From positions 130,559 through 181,640 of the forward strand of contig KI543233.1 of assembly GCA_000496235.1 (NCBI GenBank): a DNA stretch of 51,082 nucleotides. Reading direction: 5' to 3'. The DNA comes from an uncultured archaeon A07HR60 (lineage in GTDB: Archaea > Halobacteriota > Halobacteria > Halobacteriales > Haloferacaceae). The notes beneath the pieces were generated by a model. The model was not told the DNA's origin and did not search any database. It was given only the letters and a program-made list of their open reading frames with translations. Shown here one piece after another: positions 19,139-28,900 of this stretch. The position numbers and the translations under genes are program-made. Positions within the stretch are counted from its first letter, which is position 1; each line of letters opens with the position of its first letter.

Positions 19139-19639
19139 ATGGACAACGAGGCAGAGGTCATTGGGATCGGAGCAGGAACGGAACCGGACGGTGGTGACCC
19201 GATCCCGGCGGTTATTCTGGAAGCCCGTGGCGAGTATCTGCCGATATTCGTCACTGGCGATCAGGCCGAGTCTATCCGTCTGGCGCTGGCTGGAGAGCCG
19301 TTTGAGCGACCACTGACCCATGATCTGTTTGTCGAGATGGTTACAGAATTCAGTGGCGTGATCGACGGTGTCAGAATTGACGATCTCTCGGATGGCACGT
19401 TCTTCTCGAAGTTGGACGTCGAGCGGTACGACGACGGCAAGCCGAAGAGATGCGTTTTCGATACTCGTCCCTCCGATGCAATTGCCCTGGCTGTCCGGGC
19501 TGAATGTACTATCACAATCTCTGATGAGGTACTTGATGAAGCCGCCCAACCGCCAGAGGTTATGGATATCGGTGAAGACACTGAACCACCCAGCAGAGAA
19601 GCCAGTGAGCAATCCGACCCTGACGACGAGTTCCGCTGA
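19139..19639 (+). CDS. Bifunctional nuclease (DUF151) family protein
   Basis: 166 residues from MDNEAEVIGIGAG. The DUF151 core is clear: PAVILEARGEYLPIFVTGDQ, IRLALAGEPFERPLTHDLF, GVIDGVRIDDL and FDTRPSDAIALAVRAECTI. Some members have DNase/RNase activity. The C-terminal 40 residues are an acidic, Ser/Pro-rich tail. The gene is monocistronic, between convergent htrA and the HTH gene. Confidence 0.88.
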   Translation: MDNEAEVIGIGAGTEPDGGDPIPAVILEARGEYLPIFVTGDQAESIRLALAGEPFERPLTHDLFVEMVTEFSGVIDGVRIDDLSDGTFFSKLDVERYDDGKPKRCVFDTRPSDAIALAVRAECTITISDEVLDEAAQPPEVMDIGEDTEPPSREASEQSDPDDEFR

Positions 19640-19777
19640 CGGGGACTGTGACTGGTACGATCATCAAATCATATCCGAGTCGGTGTCGGAACACCCACGC
19701 TCTATGCGAGATTTGTGCAGAAACACTCATCCCACACAGCAGATATCTGGAACGATTATTGAGCCACAAGGGGGAAG

Positions 19778-19823
19778 CCGTGAAGTACCTCGGGGTCAAG
19801 CCCCGAGGCACTCGCCTTGTTCC
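19778..19823 (+). repeat. Orphan insertion-sequence end, copy 1
   Basis: 46-nt block around the hairpin CCTCGGGG-TCAAG-CCCCGAGG (19788-19808). The reverse complement of 50674-50719 matches it at most positions. No transposase is beside it. The type of palindrome fits a haloarchaeal IS200/IS605 or palindrome-associated element end. Confidence 0.6.
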
Positions 19824-19907
19824 CTCTGTAGACAAAACTGAACCGACACGAGACGAGCAAGAGAGACAGTGAGTCTCGCCGAAAACAAGAGGTCTAGACA
19901 GCCGTCT

Positions 19908-21014
19908 TCACTCGGGGGTCGGTCTCGCTCCGAGTGTGAGTTCGACCGTCTGCTGGCTCCCGTCACGGACGATGGTGACAGCGACAGTGTCCCCTGGACG
20001 TGTCATGAGCGAGAGGACGCGAGACAGGTCTGGATTTGCTCCGATTGAGTTCCCCGCCAGCCCGACAATAGTGTCGCCTCCGACGGGGATGTCCGCACCC
20101 TCCACGAGACGTGAGTCAGTCGATCCCTCGAGAACCCCGCTCGAGGGTCCATCGTCTCGAACCGCCGAGACGTAGACTCCACGCGTTTCTGGAAGATCGT
20201 TTGCACGCGCCACCAGCGGGTCGACCGGCCGCACCCGGACGCCCAGATACGAGTGCTCGTATGAGCCGGTGGCGATCAGCTCCGGGATAACCCGCTTTAC
20301 GAGCCGTGTGGAGACGCCGAATCCCAGATTCTCTCCCCGCGTCGCCGTGGCGACGGCCGCGACCCTTCCAGAGCGAGTTACGATTGGGCCGCCGCTATTA
20401 CCCGGATTCAGTGCCGCGTCCGTCTGGACTGCATCTGGGATCGTGAACCCGCCCGGGCCTGGGATCGTTCGGTTTCGGCCACTGACAATCCCCTGTGAGG
20501 CAGACCCCTCCAGGCCTAGCGGCGCACCCACGACCATCACCTCTGTCCCGATTTCTGGGACCGACTCCAACATCGTGAGTGGCTCCCCTGACGACGCGGC
20601 TGACACTTTCAGTACTGCCAGATCCGAAAACGGGTCTGTCCCAACGATATCGCACTCTTCCCACTCGCCATCGGCATACTGGACACGAACCGTCGTTGCC
20701 GTCTCCGTGCCCAACTCTGACCGGACTTGCAAGACGTGGTTGTTGGTGACGAGGTGATCCTCGTCGTATTGGAATGCCGTGCCCTGGCCCGCTGGCCCCC
20801 CGTTGTAGGTTCTGACTCTGGCGACCGAGGGAGCCACCATATTGTACAACTCACTCCACGACTGTGCGGGCTCCCCAGATTCACTGTCCGTCGACTGATC
20901 ATCGCTAGCATTCGTCTGTCCGTCGTCCTCACTCTGCTGGGCTGCCAACGACGTACAACCCGCCACCGCAGCGATACCGACCGCGCTCAGCACTCCTCGG
21001 CGGGTTCGGTCCAT
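19908..21014 (-). CDS. HtrA/DegP-like serine protease, Tat lipoprotein
   Basis: 368-residue secreted trypsin-like protease. The N-terminus MDRTRRGVLSAVGIAAVAGC joins a twin-arginine signal to a lipobox, with Cys20 as the lipid anchor, so it should be exported folded and held on the outer face of the membrane. An acidic linker (21-50) follows. The catalytic triad is His93 (TNNHV), Asp131 (SDLAVL) and Ser207 (NPGNSGGP). One PDZ domain covers about 255-365. Likely role: quality control of extracytoplasmic proteins. The upstream region 21015-21345 carries its promoter. Confidence 0.94.
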   Translation of the reverse strand: MDRTRRGVLSAVGIAAVAGCTSLAAQQSEDDGQTNASDDQSTDSESGEPAQSWSELYNMVAPSVARVRTYNGGPAGQGTAFQYDEDHLVTNNHVLQVRSELGTETATTVRVQYADGEWEECDIVGTDPFSDLAVLKVSAASSGEPLTMLESVPEIGTEVMVVGAPLGLEGSASQGIVSGRNRTIPGPGGFTIPDAVQTDAALNPGNSGGPIVTRSGRVAAVATATRGENLGFGVSTRLVKRVIPELIATGSYEHSYLGVRVRPVDPLVARANDLPETRGVYVSAVRDDGPSSGVLEGSTDSRLVEGADIPVGGDTIVGLAGNSIGANPDLSRVLSLMTRPGDTVAVTIVRDGSQQTVELTLGARPTPE

Positions 21015-21345
21015 ATGTAGTACACGGCATCTACCCGGATAACGATTGGTGGTGCCATAATCATACTATCCAGGTTCACCCCGTTCAGAGGCTTGTTCTA
21101 CCCGGACCCCCGGAGTTGTGCCGACCGAGCGTTCTGTGTGTCTACCGACTGGTATGGCCAGCGAAATTCAACATTTGTGTCAGTGCGGCCGCAAAAATCC
21201 TGCTGCCACACGCCGCCCCCCAGACACTCCACAAGTGATCTAGTCAGTAGCGTCTCGACAGTATCGGCGACATCCGACCCGTGGAAGAAAATGGATAGGG
21301 GTGTCCGTCGACACACCCTTATTCGTCGTCCGCTTGGGTCCGATT
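21015..21345. other. Divergent htrA/hypothetical intergenic region
   Basis: 331 bp between htrA and the gene at 21346. A CTTATT box near 21317-21322 may be the promoter of the latter. Nothing else is supported. Confidence 0.45.
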
Positions 21346-21801
21346 ATGTCACTTGATGTCGCTACGCCCGCCCCGCCGGGACTACAACAGACAGATCCCA
21401 ACGAGTACGATGACGCTGATATCGTCGGAGATACAGACTACAAACGCGACGAACTGGAAGCACACCTTTCTGATGGCGCCTGGACAGAGGCGTTTCAGGA
21501 GTGGGCCGAGACGACAGATATGACCGAGCCGGAGTTCGATATTCTCACCGATCTGGAGATGATCCAACAGTTCGACTTCTTCTGGGATTCGTTTGCCGAG
21601 CGGGTCGGCTATCACGCTCCGGGGATCCCCGAAGACTGGAAACAGGCCAACTATCATCCCGATATCGACTCCTGGGGGACCGTTTCGAGTATCAACGCCT
21701 CGCTGACTGAGTTGGGACAACTCATCTGTGATATCCTCAAAGACAACTACATCGACTTCGATGGCAGTTACGAGGCGCCGGACGATCTGCCCGACTTCTG
21801 A
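21346..21801 (+). CDS. Conserved-looking acidic hypothetical protein
   Basis: 151 residues from MSLDVATPAPPGLQQTDPNE. It is strongly acidic, without signal peptide, membrane segment or cysteine cluster apart from a lone ICD. It is rich in Trp, Tyr and Phe in the centre (FDFFWDSFAERVGYHAPGIP), which suggests a folded alpha-helical domain. I do not recognise a family. Start chosen because the in-frame upstream ATG at 21301 lies before the TATA-like box. Codon use matches its neighbours. Confidence 0.7.
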   Translation: MSLDVATPAPPGLQQTDPNEYDDADIVGDTDYKRDELEAHLSDGAWTEAFQEWAETTDMTEPEFDILTDLEMIQQFDFFWDSFAERVGYHAPGIPEDWKQANYHPDIDSWGTVSSINASLTELGQLICDILKDNYIDFDGSYEAPDDLPDF

Positions 21802-21995
21802 CTGCGACACAGACGAGACTTCCACCCCAGCTAGCCATTGACCCAGATCTGAGCGGTGTTCGCTCTGAATCCGGACATAGCTCCAGGATATTGCCACCCG
21901 GGACTCAGACGAGCGAACTACCACCTGGGAAGATATTAGCCCCCCGATTTGGACAGCCGGAATACCAGATTGGGGCTTAGCCGGATATAGGCGCT

Positions 21996-22068
21996 CAGCC
22001 CCCACCCTCACCGAGTCCCGCAGTCAGCGCCAGCGGACGAGGAACGCAGGAGCGTAGGGTGGGGAGGG
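21996..22068 (+). repeat. Degraded IS end-like block
   Basis: Begins with CCCCACCCT and ends with AGGGTGGGG, which can pair across about 50 bases. It resembles the blocks at 22423-22478 and 44105-44162 in composition and hairpin layout, but it lacks the terminal GGGTAGTTCAC. Confidence 0.4.
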
Positions 22069-22352
22069 AATACAATACAGCGCCGTCATCAGCTGGGTTG
22101 CACGTTCTGTTGCCGACATACAGGCACACGCAACCACTGTTTCCCACTGAACGCCGAGTGACCAGTCAAGATGGGTGTCCCGACCTGTCGGCTGCGACTC
22201 GCCCGTCGGTCTGTACGGAACGACTCGCTGCTTGCGAAGTCGACGGACACGGACAGCGTTCACACGCGACACGAAGCGTGCGCTGTCTGACGGACCGGTT
22301 CCCTCGAGCAACGAAGAATAGGAGTGGGACTGGGACACTCCGAAGCAACGCC

Positions 22353-22418
22353 TGTGGAGTGGAGACTGCGCTCGCTGTGGAGACACCTGTCTCTGCAAAG
22401 CGCGTCGTGGAAGCAGGA
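22353..22418 (+). pseudogene. C-terminal remnant of a tnpB
   Basis: In one frame this reads CGVETALAVETP and then VSAKRVVEAG, a tail I recognise from haloarchaeal IS1341-type TnpB proteins. No RuvC or zinc-ribbon sequence precedes it, so the rest has been deleted or has decayed. It abuts a right-end-like block, the normal arrangement in an intact element. Confidence 0.5.
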
Positions 22419-22422
22419 AGCC

Positions 22423-22478
22423 AAGCCCAGCCCTGCCCTCAGCGAGTGCGTCAGCGCGAGCAGGGCGGGGTAGTTCAC
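22423..22478 (+). repeat. Orphan IS1341-type right end
   Basis: Starts AAGCCCAGCCCTGCCC and ends GGGCGGGGTAGTTCAC, and can form a long GC-rich hairpin. It shares layout and the terminal GGGGTAGTTCAC with 44105-44162. It lies straight after the tnpB tail remnant. Confidence 0.6.
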
Positions 22479-22573
22479 ACAGGCGCGGCAGGGAGAGTGA
22501 TCACAGTTCAGTCGCGGCACAGTGAGTGCTGCAACACCACCGTCTTGAAATGGACGCATCGCTTGGATAAAAT

Positions 22574-25500
22574 ATGGAGCAGGTAGACGACCAGTATTCT
22601 CCGGCAGACATCGAGTCGACGGTAACGGAGCACTGGGAGCGACACGACGCCTACGAGACGACGAAGGAGGCGCACGCAGACGACCCCTCCTTTTACTTCG
22701 TGGACGGCCCGCCGTACACATCCGGGCAGATGCACTTGGGGACTGCCTGGAACAAGACGCTCAAAGACTCTATCATCCGGTACAAGCGGATGACAGGTCA
22801 CCAGGTGACCGACCGCCCGGGATACGACATGCACGGGCTCCCGATCGAAGTGAAAGTCGAGGAGAAACTAGGCTTCGAAACTAAAGCCGATATCGAAGAG
22901 TTCGGCATGGAGTCGTTCATCGAGGAGTGCAAACAGTTCGCCGAGGAGAATCGCCAAGCCATGGACGAGGATTTCCAGTCGATCGGGGCCTGGATGGACT
23001 GGGACAACCCCTACAGAACGATCGATCCAGAGTACATGGAGTCGGCGTGGTGGGCGTTCAGTCAAGTCGCCGATCGTGGACTCGTCGAACAAGGGAAACG
23101 CTCGATTTCTCAGTGCCCCCGATGCGAAACGGGACTCGCGAACAATGAAGTCGAGTACGAGGATGTTGAGGATCCGTCGGTCTACGTGAAATTCCCGCTA
23201 CGCGAGCGGGAGGGAGCAGTCGTTATCTGGACGACGACACCCTGGACGATTCCGGGGAACACCTTTGTCGCTGTCGACGGCGACCTCACGTACCAGGCAG
23301 TGCGAGCCGAGAGTGACAGCGGGAGTGAACTGCTGTATCTGGCGGAGCCGTGCGTCGAATCGGTGCTCCGCAAGGGGCAGTACACCGACTACGAGGTGGT
23401 CGACGAATTCCAGGGGCAAGAGCTCGTGGGATGGGCGTACGATCACCCACTGCAGAACTATGTTGACGAGTATCCCGACGGGGAAGCCGCCGGCACCGTA
23501 TACACCGCCGACTACGTCGAAGCCGACCGCACGGGGCTGGTCCACTCGGCGCCCGGTCACGGAGAAGAGGATTTCCACCGCGGAACAGAACTTGAGTTGG
23601 AGCCATTCTGCCCGGTAGGCCCTGACGGTCACTTCGACGACCGTGCTGGCGATTACGCCGGAACATTCGTTCGCGACGCGAACGAGCAGATCATCGAGGA
23701 TCTCGACACGACAGACCACCTACTGGCTGGAGAGACAATCGACCACTCGTACGGCCACTGCTGGCGGTGTGACACAGGGATCGTACAGTTGGTGACCGAC
23801 CAGTGGTTCATCACGATCACCGATATCAAAGACGAATTACTGGGGAATATCGACGACTCTGAGTGGCACCCATCGTGGGCGCGAGACAGTCGGTTTCGGG
23901 ACTTTATCCAAGACGCGCCCGACTGGAACGTCTCCAGACAGCGCTACTGGGGGATTCCAATCCCCATTTGGGTCCCCGAGGGCACGCAGCCTGGTCCCGA
24001 CCAGGAGATGATCGTTATCGGAAGCCGCGAGGAACTCGCACAGCGAGTCGATCAGGAAGTTGACCCTACGGCGATTGATCTGCATCGACCGTCCGTCGAT
24101 GGTCTCACTATCACTGAGGAGGGAACGACCTACGAGCGTGTCGAAGACGTCTTCGACGTCTGGCTGGACTCCTCAGTCGCTTCATGGGGCACCCTTGGCT
24201 ACGCCGGCGACACCGACAATGAGGCATTCGACAATCTCTGGCCAGCCGACCTGATTGTGGAAGCCCACGACCAGACCCGAGGCTGGTTTTGGTCACAGTT
24301 GGGAATGGGCTCGGCCTCGGTCGATCAGATCCCGTACGATGAGGTGCTGATGCACGGGTTCGCGAACGACGAACACGGCCGGAAAATGTCGAAATCCCGG
24401 GGGAATATCGTCACCCCTGAGGAGGCAATCGACCGGGCGGGCCGCGACCCGCTGCGGACGTATCTGCTCTCACATGACCAGCAGGGAGTTGACCTTTCGT
24501 TCGGATGGGACGGACTCGGCGATACCGTGGGAACGTTCAATATATTCTGGAACGTATTTCGATTCCCGCTGCCGTATATGGATCTCGACGGGTACGACCC
24601 CGCTGAGGCGTCGTTGGCGGATGGACAACTCACCACGGTCGATGACTGGATCCTCTCTCGTCTGCAGTCGACGAAAAGAGAGGTGTCGCAGGCCTGGGAC
24701 GACTACCGGATCAGTGATGCCGTCACTGCGCTATTAGATTTCGTCACCGACGACGTCTCACGGTATTATATCAAAGCGATTCGCGACCGCATGTGGATGG
24801 AAGACGACTCCGCCAGCAAGCGCGGCGCCTATGCCACCCTGGCGACTGTTCTCGATGAGACAATTCGACTGTTGGCGCCCGTGGCACCGTACATCACCGA
24901 ACGGATGTACCAGTTGCTCGATGGCGAGGCGACCACCGTCCACGCCCTGTCGTATCCGACCGTCGACGAGGAGCTCCGTAATCCGGACTTGGAAGCTCAG
25001 ATTGCCGTTGCTCGAGAGGTCGAAGAGGCGGCAGCGAACGCCCGCCAGCAGGGCGACCGAAAACTCCGGTGGCCGGTCTCGCGGGTCGTTGTCGAGTCAT
25101 CAGATTCTGACACCCGAGAAGCGGTGGACAGTCTCGAGGCGTTGCTGGCCGACCGGGTGAACGCGCGGAATATCGTTGTCGTTGACGAGTTTGACGAACT
25201 CGTCGAGTTCGCACAGCCACAGATGAGCAAGATTGGCCCCGCCTTCGGTGCCGACGCACAACGGGTAATGGACGCTATCTCTGACACGCCGCGAACAGAA
25301 TTAGAGTCGGCCAGCCCTGACGGAATGGCCGGGACAGTCACCATCGACGGTGACACCGTTCAATTGGAGTCCGAGATGGTCAGCTACAGAGCCGAGCCAC
25401 CGGAAGGCGTCGTCGCGGCGGAATTCGACGCGATTGACGGAGTGTCCGACGGTGGGTCTGTGTACGTCGACACTGCGCTCACACCGACCCTGGAATCTGA

Positions 25501-25777
25501 GGGGTACGCGCGAGATGTCATTCGTCGAGTCCAGGAGATGCGTGGCGATCTCGAATTGCAAGTCGACGCTCAGATTCGGGTTGGACTTGAAATTGATGAC
25601 GACCGCGTGTCCGAATTCGTCGACGAACACCGCGAACTCATCGCAGAAGAAACTCAAACCCGCGAGTGGCTACCCACAGCCGCCGCTGCCTCCGGTGTCA
25701 CTGAGGAGTGGGAAATCGAGGGCCGCCCAGTGACGATCGGTCTTGAGCGTGCCTCTGCGGAAGTAAGCTCGGATTGA
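22574..25777 (+). CDS. ileS: Isoleucine--tRNA ligase
   Basis: Class I aminoacyl-tRNA synthetase charging tRNA-Ile. It has 1067 residues, typical of the archaeal/eukaryal type. The HIGH motif appears as HLGT (54-57) and KMSKS is at 604-608. Zinc-type cysteine pairs are CPRC and CWRC. The editing domain occupies about 200-400, with GLVHSAPGHGEEDF. The C-terminal anticodon-binding region is complete. The gene is free-standing, between IS debris and an acetyltransferase. Confidence 0.97.
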   Translation: MEQVDDQYSPADIESTVTEHWERHDAYETTKEAHADDPSFYFVDGPPYTSGQMHLGTAWNKTLKDSIIRYKRMTGHQVTDRPGYDMHGLPIEVKVEEKLGFETKADIEEFGMESFIEECKQFAEENRQAMDEDFQSIGAWMDWDNPYRTIDPEYMESAWWAFSQVADRGLVEQGKRSISQCPRCETGLANNEVEYEDVEDPSVYVKFPLREREGAVVIWTTTPWTIPGNTFVAVDGDLTYQAVRAESDSGSELLYLAEPCVESVLRKGQYTDYEVVDEFQGQELVGWAYDHPLQNYVDEYPDGEAAGTVYTADYVEADRTGLVHSAPGHGEEDFHRGTELELEPFCPVGPDGHFDDRAGDYAGTFVRDANEQIIEDLDTTDHLLAGETIDHSYGHCWRCDTGIVQLVTDQWFITITDIKDELLGNIDDSEWHPSWARDSRFRDFIQDAPDWNVSRQRYWGIPIPIWVPEGTQPGPDQEMIVIGSREELAQRVDQEVDPTAIDLHRPSVDGLTITEEGTTYERVEDVFDVWLDSSVASWGTLGYAGDTDNEAFDNLWPADLIVEAHDQTRGWFWSQLGMGSASVDQIPYDEVLMHGFANDEHGRKMSKSRGNIVTPEEAIDRAGRDPLRTYLLSHDQQGVDLSFGWDGLGDTVGTFNIFWNVFRFPLPYMDLDGYDPAEASLADGQLTTVDDWILSRLQSTKREVSQAWDDYRISDAVTALLDFVTDDVSRYYIKAIRDRMWMEDDSASKRGAYATLATVLDETIRLLAPVAPYITERMYQLLDGEATTVHALSYPTVDEELRNPDLEAQIAVAREVEEAAANARQQGDRKLRWPVSRVVVESSDSDTREAVDSLEALLADRVNARNIVVVDEFDELVEFAQPQMSKIGPAFGADAQRVMDAISDTPRTELESASPDGMAGTVTIDGDTVQLESEMVSYRAEPPEGVVAAEFDAIDGVSDGGSVYVDTALTPTLESEGYARDVIRRVQEMRGDLELQVDAQIRVGLEIDDDRVSEFVDEHRELIAEETQTREWLPTAAAASGVTEEWEIEGRPVTIGLERASAEVSSD

Positions 25778-26050
25778 ACGAGCACTTTCAGCAGAAAACA
25801 CGGGCAAGCACACACCCTGGTCTCCGGGCGGCAGAGGACAATTTGTGGCCTCTGGCGGACTGTGTCGGAGCTGACGAGTGATCTACGGGGCGATCACCAG
25901 CTCCGATACATAACGTATCGGCGAAGAGGGGCCACTACGTGAATCCGACAGTGGTGAGCCGATGACATGGGAGAGAGGCGGCATTTGTTGCCTCCTGTTG
26001 GGAGGTGGTAATCCGGAAGGTATTCATTGAATGGTTTCTTGTTGTCTGAC

Positions 26051-26524
26051 ATGCGAGTCCGACCGGCGTGCCCCGATGACTCGGAGGTGCTACGGGCGGC
26101 GGTGGCGAAAGCCAAAGGAAACGTACTCGAAGATGCGGAAACTCCTGTGGGAGGTGATTTTTCCGTGGCAGGCGTGTGCGAGGCGGCTGCGTGTGATGAG
26201 TGCGGATTCGTTGCGGAAGCAGACAACAAGTGTGTGGGATTTGCGTTCGCGCACCCGGACTCAGAGGGTGGCGAAGCAGAACTCAATGCCCTCTGGGTCC
26301 ACCCAGCCTACCGCAACACTGAGGTCGAAGACGAACTCTTAGGCCGAATTGCGGCCGGCCTGGCAGATGGCGGGATCAATCAACTTCGCGCGGCTATCGA
26401 TGTGGGTAACGATGTCAGTCACGAGTTCTACCAGAGCCGCGGGTTCGATCATCGGACAGAGCGGACAGCCCCAGAAGGAACTCGCCAGCGCGTGGTCGTT
26501 GCACCTGTCGAATCGCTACGCTGA
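26051..26524 (+). CDS. GNAT-family N-acetyltransferase
   Basis: 157 residues from MRVRPACPDDSEVLR. The GNAT core is visible: ELNALWVHPAYRNTEVEDEL (beta4-alpha3 region) and NDVSHEFYQSRGFDHRTERT (beta6-beta7). The canonical acetyl-CoA loop RxxGxG is weak, appearing as YRNTEVE, so cofactor binding could be altered. A small hairpin CCTCC-TGTTG-GGAGG at 25991-26005 precedes it by 45 nt. The substrate is unknown. Confidence 0.75.
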   Translation: MRVRPACPDDSEVLRAAVAKAKGNVLEDAETPVGGDFSVAGVCEAAACDECGFVAEADNKCVGFAFAHPDSEGGEAELNALWVHPAYRNTEVEDELLGRIAAGLADGGINQLRAAIDVGNDVSHEFYQSRGFDHRTERTAPEGTRQRVVVAPVESLR

Positions 26525-26528
26525 TAGG

Positions 26529-27004
26529 TGATCGCGACGGCGAGAGTCAAGATTACACTGAGAGATGTTTCAAGTGACGATCCACTTTGAGCCGTGCCTG
26601 CTGCGTCTGTCGAAACTGTGGTAAGCGAATCCCGACCCAGTAGCCGTTCGAGATGCCTTCGGCGACGAACTCGCCACTGGTGTCCAGTTCACCCGCATCT
26701 CGCTAACATCTGTACAGGGTAGCTGTGGTCCGGCGTGCACAGGTAGCCGAATCACAGCTCTTACCCGTCTTATTTGCACTGCGACACAGCACTGATTTAT
26801 CGAGACTACTCTAGGGTCGCTGTGGGATAGGATGTGCCCGTCAACCTGAATCAAGCCGTAGCTACGCGCGGGATCCGTGAGGATTCGACGATATGAGTTC
26901 CATAGCTGGGACAGACCAAACGTCTCCGGTCTTGTGCCGAGACCGGTCCACCACTCCTGAATGATTTGTGTGTATCGCGAGGCTGTCAATCGTCTCCGTT
27001 CCAT
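26529..27004 (-). pseudogene. Possible decayed gene downstream of the MutS-like gene
   Basis: One minus-strand frame gives a protein-like run including SRYTQIIQEWWTGLGTRPET and QVDGHILSHSDPRVVSINQ. After about 26690 a different frame gives SGEFVAEGISNGYWVGIRLP followed by QFRQTQQARLKVDRHLK. A single frameshift would join them. I do not recognise the family, and the region may instead be non-coding. It overlaps the MutS-like stop by 19 nt. Confidence 0.22.
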
Positions 27005-28746
27005 TGTACGTCCGACAGCGTTCGTTGAACAGCTTCCTCACCAACGGTCCCGGCGAGTTCTTCAAACCCCTGTCTGACGACTCTTCGGTCCGCATTCGCC
27101 ACGAGTCGTGAGACGATGAACTCGGGGGTTGACTTCCCGATGGTCCCGTATCTCGGCTGATAATCCACGCGCAACTCCAGGTCACTGGTGAGCCCCTCGG
27201 CAAAAATCCCGTCAATCCGGGCTTCATCCGGGAGTGGAGCCAGGTCTTCGGCCAGATGGGTGACGAACGCACCTAGTGACTGATGCTGGACGGTCAAATC
27301 GACGAGCCCATTGAGCAGATCGGCTGCCCGTCCGGGCTCGGTGATTGCTTCAAACTCATCCACCAACATGAGCGTTCGGCCGGAATCGACCAATGGCGGG
27401 ACGACTGACCGAAGCGTCGATTCGAGGACGCCAGCGTTGAACGACGCATGACGTCGGTGAAACACGACCCGGTCGACCCAGCTCACTTCTGCATCCGCGG
27501 CCGGCACAGGCAGTCCCATCGACGCCATCACAGCGACTGAACACAGCGTTTCCAAAAGTGTGGTCTTCCCACCGGAGTTGGCGCCGGTGACGACCGCTAC
27601 CCGGTCACCCGACGGGATAGAGTCGGGTCGAGAGTTGGTGATGTCGTGCTGTCCTACAGCGTACGAGACTGGCTGGACGTCCCCAGAGAGAAACAGATTC
27701 CGGGCTTGTCTCACTGCGATCCCATCTTCCACGAAAGACGGTCTCGTGAGTTCGTGCCGAGAGGCGAATCGGCCTAACGAGAGCGCGAACGCCAAATCTG
27801 GAACTGCTTGCACCGCGGTTTCGACGTCGTCACCGGCGGCTGCGATTTCTGACTGAAGACGACTCGCTACCGATTCTTCTTGATCTGTCTCCTGAGACTC
27901 CAGATCAGCCACTAGCTCTCGGAGTGTTCCTGAGACGAAATCCGCCGCGTCGACGGCCTCTTCCGCAGCCGCACGCCGAATCGTGTTGGTTGGAATCTCG
28001 GTTTCAGTCGCGATGTGATCAATCACGCTCCGTTGAAAGGTGTCCAGATCCCGAATGCTCCCGTCTCGGACCGTGTCGATGATATCGAATGCATCATTTT
28101 CCATGCTCCGGGCGTCGGCAAGTTGCTCCCGGAGTTGGTCCAGTTGGTCATCCGCACCCCCAGTCACGGTGACATCGCCGTCGACCTCACGAACCGCCCC
28201 GAGAGCCCCGGCGGCCTCCTCAAGTGAGCCGGCGTCGATCCCCTCTAAGACCGGGAAGTGTCGCCCATCGAACCCGATCTCACGAAGCGTCGCCGTTACG
28301 CCAACAGCCTCCTGATCTGTCTCTCCGGACGCGTCGTATCGCTCGAACACTTCGATTAAATCGTCACGATCGTCCGCCTCCAAGCGGTTCCACGCCTTGG
28401 TGGCACGACTCACGAGATTGAGCCGGTCCGTGGCGGCGGTCTGGTCCGGCAGCGGCGTGAGTACCCGAATTCGGTCGGCAGCCCCAGCGGTCAGAGCTGA
28501 CGCTGACGCGAGATTCAGAATTTTGTCGTACACTGCACGGGTGTCGCTCGTGGCTAACTTCTCCATCGCATCTGCGCCCGCTGCTCGCCGGAGGATCCGG
28601 GTGGCTCGGCCACGAGATACCCCAGCATCGACAAGCGCGCTCACGTTCGCCGACTCGATCGCCTCGATTGCTTGCTCATCGTCTAACTGGTCCGTCAGAA
28701 GCGCGCTCGTCTTCGGGCCAACACCCCAGTAGTCCTCAAGTCGCAT
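26986..28746 (-). CDS. MutS-family ATPase (archaeal MutS2-like)
   Basis: 586 residues. The N-terminus has a helix-hairpin-helix-like motif (YWGVGPKTSALLTDQL). A long helical MutS core/clamp region (about 200-320) follows. The C-terminal ATPase has Walker A GANSGGKTT (388-396), Walker B LMLVDEF (459-465) and a signature region following SLGAFVTHLAEDL. No mismatch-recognition domain I and no Smr nuclease domain are present. This matches archaeal MutS homologues of uncertain role, more plausibly in recombination or structure handling than classical mismatch repair. Confidence 0.88.
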   Translation of the reverse strand: MRLEDYWGVGPKTSALLTDQLDDEQAIEAIESANVSALVDAGVSRGRATRILRRAAGADAMEKLATSDTRAVYDKILNLASASALTAGAADRIRVLTPLPDQTAATDRLNLVSRATKAWNRLEADDRDDLIEVFERYDASGETDQEAVGVTATLREIGFDGRHFPVLEGIDAGSLEEAAGALGAVREVDGDVTVTGGADDQLDQLREQLADARSMENDAFDIIDTVRDGSIRDLDTFQRSVIDHIATETEIPTNTIRRAAAEEAVDAADFVSGTLRELVADLESQETDQEESVASRLQSEIAAAGDDVETAVQAVPDLAFALSLGRFASRHELTRPSFVEDGIAVRQARNLFLSGDVQPVSYAVGQHDITNSRPDSIPSGDRVAVVTGANSGGKTTLLETLCSVAVMASMGLPVPAADAEVSWVDRVVFHRRHASFNAGVLESTLRSVVPPLVDSGRTLMLVDEFEAITEPGRAADLLNGLVDLTVQHQSLGAFVTHLAEDLAPLPDEARIDGIFAEGLTSDLELRVDYQPRYGTIGKSTPEFIVSRLVANADRRVVRQGFEELAGTVGEEAVQRTLSDVQWNGDD

Positions 28747-28900
28747 GCCTTCAACTCACCTGCGACCGATTTGATATTGGCGGTCCGGACTTCTGGTCCG
28801 ATTCTGTGTGCGAACGAGCTTTCTCGGCGGCACCTGTCGCCCGTGAACAGCGTAATTCGAGACAGTATTATTATCAGCTGTTCTTGTGTAACTGCCAGTT

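Larger units (their letters stand above)
21802..22573. other. Insertion-sequence graveyard before ileS
   Basis: 772 bp without an intact gene. It holds a GC-rich inverted block (21996-22068), a C-terminal remnant of a tnpB (22353-22418) and a right-end-like block (22423-22478). A likely ileS promoter (CTTGAAATG near 22541-22549) sits at its right edge. It has no tRNA. Confidence 0.6.

Noticed and set aside
19560-19872. Open frames around the hairpin at 19788-19808
   Set aside because: The translations depend on the palindrome; they resemble only the sequence of the second hairpin copy, not a protein family.
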